DNA of 7,684 bases from Pseudomonadota bacterium. Its GTDB lineage: Bacteria > Pseudomonadota > Alphaproteobacteria > Rhizobiales > Xanthobacteraceae. A model generated the notes under the pieces. That model saw only the letters and a list, made by a program, of their open reading frames with translations. It searched no databases and was not told the DNA's origin. Every line of letters starts with the position of its first letter. The first letter of the stretch is position 1. Position numbers and translations under genes: made by a program. Below are positions 1 through 6,835 of this stretch, piece after piece. Location: NCBI GenBank assembly GCA_021779635.1, contig JAJYAH010000312.1:1-7684 (forward strand). The letters run 5' to 3'.

Positions 1-333
1 CGTTTGCGAACGCGGCTGAGTTCTTCAACAGCCTGCTAGAGGCGGCTCATTCGGTACGAGCAAATTGCACTCGGAGTTGCTTGGTGTTCTTACTTTGTCA
101 CCAAACGCCGGGTTGGAGCGACCGTGCTTTCGGGCGGGGCCGGTGAAATCGCGTCAGCCACGTATTCCAGTCCGATGGCCGATTGCTCGCGTCAAACTCG
201 CCATAACCTTTAATGTACCAGATAGCCATTTGTCTCGATTTCGTTGCGCTGCATCAATTTGGGCCCTCCTCACCGATGCGAAGCGTATGTTTTCAACGAC
301 AGCGATTTCATTCGGCAGGAAGCAGAGACGGCA
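1..333. other. Leader region with no convincing gene
   Basis: I see no recognisable gene in this stretch. One plus-strand frame is open from the left edge to a TGA at 144-146. Its first 16 or so codons read FANAAEFFNSLLEAAHS, which is protein-like, and the rest is not, so it could be the broken 3' tail of a gene lying to the left. The frame of the next gene is also open upstream, with an in-frame ATG at 244, but those 30 residues do not look like an exported protein's start. No strong promoter was found: a TTGCTC at 183 with a TAACCT about 15 bases later is only a weak candidate. Confidence 0.3.
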
Positions 334-1401
334 ATGAAGAGAATCATCTGGGTGGCAACGTCCTTGTTTCTGATCACAGCCGGAATTGCCACTTCAGGAG
401 CAGCGCAAGCTGCGCCTTGCATGATCGTCACCTTGACGGGGACGAGTGGCCCGCCGCCGTTTATGGATCTTGCCGGTCCGGGAACGTTCGTGCGTTACGG
501 AGACGATGCCAACGACTGCCGGACCGTGCTGATGCAGTTCGATGCTGGGCGCGGAACGCTGATGCGACTGGCTCAGATCGATGTCCATGCTTCGCAACTC
601 AATGCCGTCTTCTTCACGCATATTCATTCCGACCACACCGAAGGTTTTTCCGACGTCGTTCAAATGCGCTGGATCTTTGGTGTCCCTCAAGGTCCAAAGC
701 TCGATGTTGTCTGCGGCGCGGATGAGAAGTCCGCACTCGGCTTCACCGTGAGTTGCAGGCAGTTCGTCGCCCATATTGACGACGCTTATGAACTCTCCGG
801 TGAGACGGCCTACCGTGCGGCGGAGATGAACGGCCTCGTCGATCCGGCCGGACCCGTTGCAAGGCTGAATGTCATCACCGTTGATCCCAAGGACGACGTC
901 CAAGTCGTCTGGGCGTCGGGCGACGTCAAGGTCAGTGCCATCCGGACGACACATATTCCCGGTTCGGCGGCTTTTCGTGTTGACACGCCGGCCGGCAGCG
1001 TGGTCATCGGCGGAGACGCATCTAACGACGTTCAAGCCCCACCTCGGAAGACCTCGACATCCGATCAGGTCGAGAAGCTAGCCAAGGGAGCGGATGTCGT
1101 GGTGCACACGACGATCCATCCGGTGTTATCGCCCGAGCGCGGTAGCGGTGCGCCCCCTCCCGTCTATTACCGCCAGAGCAACGCGACCGATCTCGGCGCC
1201 ATGGCTCAACGGGACGGGGTCAAGTACCTCATGCTCACTCATTTGGCACCCTCGCTTGGGTCTCCTATGCAGGGCACCGTCAAGGTCCCGGGCGGTCCGC
1301 TTTCGGAGGACGATTACCGCAAGGCGGCCCGGGAAGGTGGCTATACTGGCAACATCATTGTAGGCACTGATCTTGCCAGCGTGAGATTGCCTGCAAAGTG
1401 A
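334..1401 (+). CDS. Exported metallo-beta-lactamase-fold hydrolase
   Basis: This 355-residue protein belongs to the metallo-beta-lactamase superfamily and resembles the RNase Z/arylsulfatase-like branch. The zinc motif is plain: THIHSDH gives H96, H98, D100 and H101. Later candidate ligands are H207 (TTHIPG), D228 (GGDASND), H258 (VVHTTIHP) and H303 (LTHLAP), in the order expected for the fold. The N-terminus has a Sec-type signal peptide: MKR, a hydrophobic stretch to about residue 20, and a probable cut after AQA at residue 26. The product should therefore be periplasmic, which argues against tRNA processing and for hydrolysis of a small ester, phosphate or lactone. I chose the ATG at 334 because it starts the signal peptide and has AGGAAG at 317-322; the longer form from 244 would bury it. 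The gene looks intact and appears to be transcribed alone. The substrate cannot be told from sequence. Confidence 0.85.
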   Translation: MKRIIWVATSLFLITAGIATSGAAQAAPCMIVTLTGTSGPPPFMDLAGPGTFVRYGDDANDCRTVLMQFDAGRGTLMRLAQIDVHASQLNAVFFTHIHSDHTEGFSDVVQMRWIFGVPQGPKLDVVCGADEKSALGFTVSCRQFVAHIDDAYELSGETAYRAAEMNGLVDPAGPVARLNVITVDPKDDVQVVWASGDVKVSAIRTTHIPGSAAFRVDTPAGSVVIGGDASNDVQAPPRKTSTSDQVEKLAKGADVVVHTTIHPVLSPERGSGAPPPVYYRQSNATDLGAMAQRDGVKYLMLTHLAPSLGSPMQGTVKVPGGPLSEDDYRKAAREGGYTGNIIVGTDLASVRLPAK

Positions 1402-1417
1402 GAGCGCACGCTCTCAC
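1398..1417. terminator. Perfect 9-bp palindrome on the stop codon
   Basis: GTGAGAGCG (1398-1406) and CGCTCTCAC (1409-1417) are perfect reverse complements separated by CA, and the TGA stop of the hydrolase lies inside the left arm. As RNA this would be a stable GC-rich hairpin. It is followed by ATTTACCC and not by a run of T, so it is a poor intrinsic terminator by the usual rule. It may still slow or end transcription, or protect the 3' end. It is also the last thing before the IS110 remnant, and some IS110-family elements insert at palindromes. Confidence 0.45.
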
Positions 1418-1466
1418 ATTTACCCTCCACTTTAGTCTGCTAATGGGATGGTCCGGCCGTGCTCCT

Positions 1467-1497
1467 GCCCCGCCAGCAAGCGAAGCTGGCAAGGGGC
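1467..1497 (+). ncRNA. Leader hairpin of IS110 remnant, possible bridge-RNA piece
   Basis: GCCCC (1467-1471) plus GCCAGC (1472-1477) pairs with GCTGGC (1485-1490) plus GGGGC (1493-1497). This gives an 11-bp stem with a two-base AA bulge and the loop AAGCGAA. It ends 10 bases before the AAGGAG ribosome site of the transposase. In the IS110 subgroup the left non-coding end encodes a guide (bridge) RNA with internal recognition loops; in the IS1111 subgroup the RNA lies at the right end. The hairpin is seen directly, but its role as part of such an RNA is inference. The leader is shorter than I would expect for a full bridge RNA. Confidence 0.3.
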
Positions 1498-1518
1498 GCC
1501 AAAGACAAGGAGCACGTG

Positions 1519-1992
1519 ATGTCTCAGACACCCAATACTGCGATCGCTGTGATAGGCATCGACATCGGCAAGAACTCATTTCACGTTGTAGGCCACGACG
1601 AGCGTGGTGCCATCGTGCTGCGGCAGAAGTGGTCGCGTGGCCAGGTCGAGGCGCGCTTTGCCAACATGCCGCCATGCCTGGTCGGCATGGAAGCCTGCGT
1701 CGGCGCGCATCATCTCAGCCGCAAGCCCAATAGCCTTGGACACAATGCCCGGCTGATGCCGGCGAAGTATGTTCGTCCCTATTCCAAGGGGCAGAAGAAT
1801 GACTTCCGTGATGCCGAGGCAATCGCCGAGGCGGTGCAGCGGCCGACGATGAAGTTCGTGGCGACCAAGACCACCGATCAACTCGACCTACAGGCGCTGC
1901 ACCGGGTACGGGAGCGGCTGGTCAGCCAGCGCACTGGCATCATCAATCAGATTCGCGCCTTCATGCTGGAACGCGGGATCGCCCTGCGCCAG
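1519..1992 (+). pseudogene. IS110-family transposase, 3'-truncated
   Basis: The N-terminal half of an IS110-family DEDD transposase/recombinase. The four acidic residues of the RuvC-like nuclease domain are all present: D15 (GIDIGKNSFHVVG), E58 (GMEACVGAHH), D95 and D98 (KNDFRDAEAIAEAV). A helical stretch typical of the family follows (about 125-155). The start is firm: AAGGAG at 1507-1512 stands six bases before the ATG. Family resemblance ends at ALRQ, residue 158, where related proteins of about 340 residues go on to the C-terminal Transposase_20 domain with the catalytic serine. The frame stays open to a TAG at 2224-2226 and adds 77 residues unlike the family, so any product would be a chimera with no strand-transfer half. 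RKPNSLGH also differs slightly from the RKLQ-LGH form I expect. Confidence 0.85.
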
Positions 1993-2314
1993 ATTGGTCC
2001 GTTTTGTGTCCAAACGGAAGTCGCCCAAATGAATGCGACTCTCAACAATATCCGGATGATCATGCCCGCCCGTATTCCGAAAGGCGGCAATGCCAGCTAT
2101 CGCGTAACAGCGACAGCAGAGGTCATGAAGCCACCAACTCCGAAATCCATAACAGTGTCCGTGAGCGGGAGTAGTTGTTGGAGCGAGTTGACTAGGACCA
2201 GAGCGGTGACCATCACCGATCAGTAGAGCCGTCCGCTACTGGACAACTCCGGCTGCTCGATCCTAGACTGCGGACATGATCGGCGGGCAGCCGACGGTAC
2301 CAGGGAGGGCCGGC
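1993..2314. other. Intergenic stretch after the IS110 break
   Basis: No recognised gene. The transposase frame remains open to 2226 but its residues match nothing I know. A small inverted repeat (CCGTTT at 1999-2004, AAACGG at 2012-2017, 7-base loop) lies within ten bases of the point where IS110 similarity ends. Upstream sequence for the binding-protein gene must lie in the right half. I see no convincing promoter: a TTGACT at 2188 has no good partner 16-18 bases downstream. Confidence 0.4.
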
Positions 2315-3541
2315 ATGCCATCGAGACGCGACGTTTTGCTTGTGTCAATCGCGCTTGGTCTTGCAGTGGGTGCAAACCCTGTTGCAGCTGAGAAGAAATA
2401 TGACCCCGGCGTTACCGACACCGAGATTAAGATCGGGAACATAATGCCCTACAGCGGTTCGTTGTCGGCCTACGCGCTGATAGGTCGGACGGAGGCAGCG
2501 TTTTTCAACATGATCAACGCCGAGGGTGGTATCAACGGGCGAAAGATCAACTTTATTACCTATGACGACGCCTACAGCCCACCGAAGACTGTAGAGCAGG
2601 CACGCAAACTCGTGGAGAGCGACGAGGTGCTGCTCATCTTCCAGAGCCTCGGTACGCCGACCAACAATGCCATTCGGCAATACATGAATTTGAAAAAGGT
2701 GCCACAGCTCTTTGTTGCAACCGGCGCGACCCAGTTCGGTGACCGAAAGGGCTTTCCATGGACCATGGGCTGGCAGCCGACCTACCAGACCGAGGGGCGG
2801 ATCTATGCAAAATACATCTTGCAGAACCTACCGCAGGGCAAGATCGGCATTCTCTACCAAAACGACGATTCTGGGCGCGACTACGTCAAGGGCCTCAAGG
2901 ATGGCCTCGGTGCCGAAGCAGCAAAGCGCATGATCATAGCCGAACTGCCCTACGATCCCTCGGAAACGACGGTCGATTCGCAGGTTGTTACGCTGAAAAC
3001 TATGGGTGCCGACGTTTTTTTCAACGAAACCTCCCCGAAATTCGCCGCGCAGGCGATTAGGAAAGCGGCTGAGATCGGGTGGAAGCCGGTTCAGTTTCTC
3101 GCCAGCGTCTCGAACTCGGTGGGCTCCGTGTTCAAGCCCGCCGGTCTCGAAAATTCAAAGGACATCTTGTCCACGATCTATCTAAAGGATGCCACCGATC
3201 CGACCTGGAAGGACGATCCGGCGCTTAAGGAGTGGGCTTCGTTCATGGACAAATATTTCCCTGCGGGGGATAAAACTAGTACCTTCAGTGTCTACGGCTA
3301 TTTGACGGCGCAGACCATGGTTGAGGTGCTCAAGCAGTGCGGTGATAACCTAACCCGCGAGAACGTCATGAGGCAGGCGGCCAACCTCAAAAATTTCGAA
3401 CCAGGTTTGTTGCTACCGGGCATCAGGATCAACACAAGCCCAACTGACTATTATCCGCTAGAGCAGATGCAGATGTCCCGGTTCAACGGTGAGCACGGCG
3501 TACTGTTCGGACCGGTGATCGCCGGAGAAATCGGGGACTAA
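2315..3541 (+). CDS. Branched-chain amino acid-type ABC transporter binding protein (LivK-like)
   Basis: A 408-residue periplasmic substrate-binding protein of the LivK/Peripla_BP_6 family (type I two-lobed fold). The mature protein opens with the family's EIKIGNIMPYSG strand. It then shows AEGGINGRKINFITYDDAYSP, which is the usual first-lobe segment; the family's GTPTNNAI segment; and KIGILYQNDDSGRDY at the start of the second lobe. The signal peptide is MPSRRDVLL, a hydrophobic core and a probable cut after VAA. The SRRDVLL start resembles a twin-arginine motif, so Tat export is possible. I chose the ATG at 2315 because GGAGG lies at 2304-2308, six bases away. An in-frame ATG at 2276 would put 13 odd residues before the signal. 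No permease or ATPase gene lies nearby, so it is an orphan binding protein that must share a transporter or act as a sensor. The ligand cannot be told; many relatives bind aromatic acids, amides or urea instead of leucine. Confidence 0.9.
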   Translation: MPSRRDVLLVSIALGLAVGANPVAAEKKYDPGVTDTEIKIGNIMPYSGSLSAYALIGRTEAAFFNMINAEGGINGRKINFITYDDAYSPPKTVEQARKLVESDEVLLIFQSLGTPTNNAIRQYMNLKKVPQLFVATGATQFGDRKGFPWTMGWQPTYQTEGRIYAKYILQNLPQGKIGILYQNDDSGRDYVKGLKDGLGAEAAKRMIIAELPYDPSETTVDSQVVTLKTMGADVFFNETSPKFAAQAIRKAAEIGWKPVQFLASVSNSVGSVFKPAGLENSKDILSTIYLKDATDPTWKDDPALKEWASFMDKYFPAGDKTSTFSVYGYLTAQTMVEVLKQCGDNLTRENVMRQAANLKNFEPGLLLPGIRINTSPTDYYPLEQMQMSRFNGEHGVLFGPVIAGEIGD

Positions 3542-3671
3542 TTGGCCGTTCCGCATTGCCGCGTGGTCTCAATCAAGGAAAGGCGATCCTCGCGAGATTT
3601 TGCGTCGTTAGGTAAGCCGGCCCGTCAAACTGGATCGTCTCCTTCCGTAGTTTACAGCGAGAGGAGCTCTT

Positions 3672-4020
3672 TTACTTCCCACGTGGGTCATCAGCCGGGT
3701 CGATATAGTTTGATGGCAAACGGCCCGACGAATTGGACTTGCACAACCGCTTCCTCATCCCCTGTCCAAACAAAATGAGCCTGATTGGCCGGCACAACGG
3801 CGAACGTTCCTGATTTCCCTGTCCCGCCCTTCGAAGTGTCAAATTTGTCCGCTTCGCCGTAGCCAACGCTACCGCTGAGCACAGTTACGATTTCTGCGTG
3901 GGGATGTGAGCGTGGTGGCTCAGACGTAGTTCGATGCGGTCGGCACTTCGCATTTGTGCCATTGGGCGACAACAGCTTGTCCGCTGATATTCCGTAGGAT
4001 TGGCGTGCCCCGCGCCGAAG
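3672..4020 (-). pseudogene. Decayed small cupin-domain protein
   Basis: The minus strand encodes the core of a single-domain cupin: SHPHAEIVTVLSGSVGYGE (motif 1) and GTFAVVPANQAHFVW (motif 2), then EEAVVQVQFVGPFAI. Three defects are visible. First, the run of three A (3709-3711, TTT on the plus strand) shifts the frame so it ends in KLYRPG at 3691. With one A fewer it would read NYIDPADDPRGK and stop at 3672, a typical end for this family. Second, motif 1 normally has HxH, but the first His is Arg here (CGC at 3910-3912), which should weaken metal binding. Third, the 5' part makes no sense in the core frame. A neighbouring frame gives EVPTASNYV up to a TGA at 3920-3922, which would fit just before the motif, so a second one-base shift near 3915-3925 is likely. 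An open frame reaches an ATG at 4065, inside the helicase gene, which is not credible as a start. Confidence 0.7.
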
Positions 4021-4040
4021 CCGATGATACAACGATCGAT

Positions 4041-6254
4041 ATGAAGCCGCAGCAGGAACCATCAACCCAGGAAGTTCTCGCCGGTCTCGTCGAGCGAGTT
4101 ACTTTCCATAATGACGACAACGGTTTTTGCGTTCTCCGGATCAAGGCACGAGGGCATCGCGAGCTGATAACGGTCGTTGGGCATGCCGCGACCATTTCCG
4201 CTGGTGAGTGGGTCACCGCATCCGGCGAATGGATCAACGACCATACACATGGCCAGCAGTTCAAGGCGCGCTTCATGCGCACCTCCGCACCAACGTCGAT
4301 CGACGGTATCGAGAAATACCTTGGCTCCGGCATGATCCGTGGCATCGGCCCGGTCTACGCAAAAAAGCTTGTTCGAGCTTTCGGCGAGAAGGTGTTTGAC
4401 ACGATCGAGGCGGAGCCTGATCGGCTGCGCGAGGTGACGGGTATTGGCCCGGTCCGCGCCAAGCGCATCACCGATGCCTGGGCTGAGCAGAAGATCGTGC
4501 GCGAGATCATGGTCTTCCTGCACAGCCATGGGGTTGGTACGGCAAGGGCAGTCCGCATTTACAAGACCTACGGTTCGGATGCCGTCCAGGTCATGACGGA
4601 AAACCCGTATCGGCTGGCGCGCGATATCCGCGGCATCGGCTTCAAGACCGCCGATGCGATCGCCATTAAGCTAGGAATCGAGAAGACGGCCATGGTCCGG
4701 GTCCGCGCTGGAATTTCCTATGCACTAACCGAGGCCATGGATGAGGGACATTGCGGCTTGCCGATCGAAGAGTTGATAACGCTTGCCGAGAAGCTGCTCG
4801 AGGTGCCACAGGAGCTTATCCGCACTGCGCTTCAACTTGAGCTGCAGGAGGGCACGGTGGTCGCCGACCGCGTCGGCGATACGCCCTGTGTATTTCTGGC
4901 TGGTCTGTATCGCGCGGAGCGCGGCGTCGCCGAGCGGCTGATGCGACTGGCAAATGGCCCGCTGCCGTGGCCTTGGATCGATCCGGACAAGGCACTGCCG
5001 TGGGTCGAGGAGCGCATCGGGCTCGCCCTTGCCGAAAGCCAGGTCGCCGCGATCCGGCTCGCCCTGGTGTCCAAGGTGGTGGTGATGACCGGCGGTCCCG
5101 GCGTCGGCAAGACCACCATCATAAAAGCCATACTGCGCATCCTCGCGGCGAAGGGCACCAACCTTCTACTGTGCGCACCGACCGGCCGCGCTGCAAAACG
5201 CATGACCGAGGCATCTGGCTTTGAGGCCAAGACCATCCACCGGCTACTGGAGGTCGATCCCAAGGGTGGGGGCTTCAAACGCAGTGATGACAACCCGCTG
5301 GACTGTGACCTCCTGGTTGTCGACGAGACCTCAATGGTCGATGTCCTGCTGATGCAGGCTCTCATGAAGGCGGTGCCGAACAACGCCGCAGTTTTGATCG
5401 TTGGCGACATCGACCAGCTTCCTTCGGTCGGTCCCGGCCAAGTGCTCGCAGACGTCATTTCGTCCGGGGCGGTCCCGGTGGTGCGTCTCACTGAAGTGTT
5501 CCGGCAGGCGGCGCAGAGCCGCATCATCACCAGCGCCCATCGAATAAATCAGGGCACGATCCCCGATCTCAGCTCGCCTGGAACCGAGAGCGACTTCTAT
5601 TTCGTGCAGGCCGACGACCCTGAAACCGCCGTGTCGCGCATTATCGAACTGGTGAAGACGCGGATCCCCAAACGGTTCGGCCTCGATCCCATTCGCGACA
5701 TCCAGGTGCTTTGTCCGATGAACCGTGGTGGTGTCGGCGCTCGCTCGCTGAACGTTGAACTCCAAGCAGCCTTAAACCCGGCCGGCGAACGCAAGGTAGA
5801 GCGTTTCGGCTGGACCTTTGCGCCCGGCGACAAGGTGATGCAGATCGAGAACGACTACGACAAGGAGGTCTATAACGGCGACATCGGCTACGTCGACGAC
5901 GTCGACCCGGACGCCAGCGAACTGACCGCGAGCTTCGATGGCCGTGCAGTCACGTATGGCTTCGGCGAACTCGATACCCTGGTGCCCGCCTATGCCGCCA
6001 CGATTCATAAATCCCAGGGCTCGGAATACCCCGCCGTAGTCATCCCGGTCATGACGCAGCACTACACCATGCTGCAGCGGAACCTTCTCTACACCGGCGT
6101 CACACGTGGAAAGCGGCTGGTTGTACTTGTCGGCCAGAAAAAGGCCATCGCCATCGCGGTACGCAACATCTCGGGCCGGCGTCGGTGGTCGAAACTGGCC
6201 GAGTGGCTGCGTCCCGGGCTACCCGTCGCACGGCAAATCAGCATGACGGGCTGA
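4041..6254 (+). CDS. recD2: RecD2-type ATP-dependent DNA helicase
   Basis: A 737-residue superfamily 1B helicase of the RecD2 (RecD-like, YrrC) type. These enzymes move 5' to 3' on DNA and act without RecB and RecC. The long N-terminal part sets it apart from RecD proper: an OB-like domain (about 12-80, VERVTFHNDDNGFCVLRI) and helix-hairpin-helix motifs (GMIRGIGPVYAKKL, VTGIGPVRAKRI, IRGIGFKTADAI, up to about residue 215). The motor motifs are complete: Walker A GGPGVGKTT (351-359, K357), Walker B VVDETSM (D428, E429), motif III VGDIDQLPSVGPG (454-465), FRQAAQSRII (near 487), ATIHKSQGSE (654-662) and YTGVTRGK (684-691, R689). I chose the ATG at 4041 because MKPQQEP fits the family. No good ribosome site precedes it, and an in-frame ATG at 3954 would add 29 residues antisense to the cupin remnant. 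The gene appears intact and undamaged, in contrast to its neighbours on both sides. Likely role: repair or processing of replicating or transferred DNA. Confidence 0.93.
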   Translation: MKPQQEPSTQEVLAGLVERVTFHNDDNGFCVLRIKARGHRELITVVGHAATISAGEWVTASGEWINDHTHGQQFKARFMRTSAPTSIDGIEKYLGSGMIRGIGPVYAKKLVRAFGEKVFDTIEAEPDRLREVTGIGPVRAKRITDAWAEQKIVREIMVFLHSHGVGTARAVRIYKTYGSDAVQVMTENPYRLARDIRGIGFKTADAIAIKLGIEKTAMVRVRAGISYALTEAMDEGHCGLPIEELITLAEKLLEVPQELIRTALQLELQEGTVVADRVGDTPCVFLAGLYRAERGVAERLMRLANGPLPWPWIDPDKALPWVEERIGLALAESQVAAIRLALVSKVVVMTGGPGVGKTTIIKAILRILAAKGTNLLLCAPTGRAAKRMTEASGFEAKTIHRLLEVDPKGGGFKRSDDNPLDCDLLVVDETSMVDVLLMQALMKAVPNNAAVLIVGDIDQLPSVGPGQVLADVISSGAVPVVRLTEVFRQAAQSRIITSAHRINQGTIPDLSSPGTESDFYFVQADDPETAVSRIIELVKTRIPKRFGLDPIRDIQVLCPMNRGGVGARSLNVELQAALNPAGERKVERFGWTFAPGDKVMQIENDYDKEVYNGDIGYVDDVDPDASELTASFDGRAVTYGFGELDTLVPAYAATIHKSQGSEYPAVVIPVMTQHYTMLQRNLLYTGVTRGKRLVVLVGQKKAIAIAVRNISGRRRWSKLAEWLRPGLPVARQISMTG

Positions 6255-6277
6255 GCTGGGTAGCAGCAAATTTGAGG

Positions 6278-6425
6278 TTAGTCGGCAATGCGAGGTTTCG
6301 CGTTCAACAGGTCTTCCAATTCCGCGCGTTTTCGGGTGATGAGCAGTTCAGCGGCGGCCGAATCCATGCCCGACCGCCGGAGCTGGGGAATAGCTCCCGC
6401 CCAGCTCGCCGATTTCGGCTCTAAG
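6278..6425 (-). pseudogene. Remnant of a short helical protein
   Basis: Minus-strand sequence just downstream of the 121-residue gene. From 6394 to 6278 one frame reads AIPQLRRSGMDSAAAELL and continues through ITRKRAELEDLLNAKPRIAD to a TAA. This is a charged amphipathic helix with GC-ending codons. Its only ATG (6367) would give 29 residues with no ribosome site. Directly upstream a different frame (6425-6396) reads LRAEIGELGG, which has the same helical, acidic character. Together they look like a gene of about 55-60 codons broken by a small indel near 6395. Alternatively the 29-residue ORF is a free-standing microprotein. The 3' end lies 23 bases from the end of the convergent helicase gene. 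I do not recognise a function. Confidence 0.35.
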
Positions 6426-6427
6426 CC

Positions 6428-6793
6428 TCAGGATCGAGGTTCACGTCGACGCGGTAGCGGACGGATTTTGACGACAAATACGACTTCATGCTGGATGCAA
6501 ATTTTCCGCTCGATCAATGACGTTGCGGCTTTCGGGCGCATGAAGCCTCGGACCTCAGACCGCGCAGTTGTCCGCCCGGGCCGTGATGTCGACCAACCGT
6601 GAACGAACATCAAGTGGGGTCGGCCCTTTCGTTGCGCTTCCTTGAGACCGCGCTCGACGATGCTGAAGACTTCCGCCATCGATTCGTAATGTGGCCGTGA
6701 ACCCTCCCCGAAATGGAAGTTAATTTCATCGGTTTTAGATAGGCCTAACCTGGAACGATATTGAACCCAATCACCTACGCCTCTCTGAAACAT
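6428..6793 (-). CDS. Conserved-looking hypothetical protein with HGWSTSRPG motif
   Basis: A 121-residue protein of unknown function. The core reads INFHFGEGSRPHYESM, then a helix VFSIVERGLKEAQRKG, then a strand and loop LMFVHGWSTSRPG followed by TTARSEVRGFM. The layout of His-rich strand, helix, VHGxS/G-rich loop and helix faintly recalls Smr-type nuclease domains, but that is a guess. Codons mostly end in G or C, which supports coding on this strand. The start at 6793 has only a weak AGAGG about 14 bases upstream, and it lies 42 bases after the stop of the upstream minus-strand gene, so the two may form an operon. The C-terminus is odd: after KIRP (to residue 112) the frame gives LPRRREPRS, whereas the neighbouring frame gives YRVDVNLDPEA and a TAG at 6421-6423. 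A one-base insertion near 6455-6460 may have changed the tail. Confidence 0.6.
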   Translation of the reverse strand: MFQRGVGDWVQYRSRLGLSKTDEINFHFGEGSRPHYESMAEVFSIVERGLKEAQRKGRPHLMFVHGWSTSRPGRTTARSEVRGFMRPKAATSLIERKICIQHEVVFVVKIRPLPRRREPRS

Positions 6794-6835
6794 CTTGCTC
6801 GTGACAACCTCTAAAAGCTTGTTGCAGTTCGCTTG

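Larger units (their letters stand above)
1418..1992 (+). mobile_element. Truncated IS110-family element (left end and 5' half)
   Basis: This remnant has a leader of about 100 bases and the first 158 codons of an IS110-type transposase. IS110 elements lack terminal inverted repeats and usually make no target duplication, so the left boundary cannot be fixed from sequence; it lies somewhere between the hydrolase stop and about 1450. The right boundary is where the transposase stops resembling its family, near 1992. The C-terminal half and the right end are missing, so the element cannot move by itself. Confidence 0.6.

Noticed and set aside
394..1035. Long minus-strand ORF (213 codons) inside the hydrolase gene
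   Set aside because: The plus strand carries a signal peptide and a full metallo-beta-lactamase motif set over the same bases; the antisense frame shows no recognisable motif.
3655..3674. Possible terminator between the LivK-like gene and the cupin (AGAG-GAG-CTCT then TTTT)
   Set aside because: The stem is only four base pairs, too weak to call an intrinsic terminator.
3542..3778. Plus-strand ORF of 78 codons after the LivK-like gene
   Set aside because: It starts immediately after the stop codon with no ATG at its left limit and overlaps the cupin 3' end, which explains the same bases better.
3920..4345. Minus-strand ORF of 141 codons overlapping the helicase start
   Set aside because: Most of it is antisense to the intact recD2 gene. 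Only its last part (about 3920-4020) is of interest, as the likely original frame of the cupin's 5' end.
4832..5530. Long minus-strand ORF (232 codons) inside recD2
   Set aside because: It is a shadow of a strongly supported helicase gene in GC-rich DNA; its composition (rich in Ser, Arg, Thr) is typical of antisense reading.
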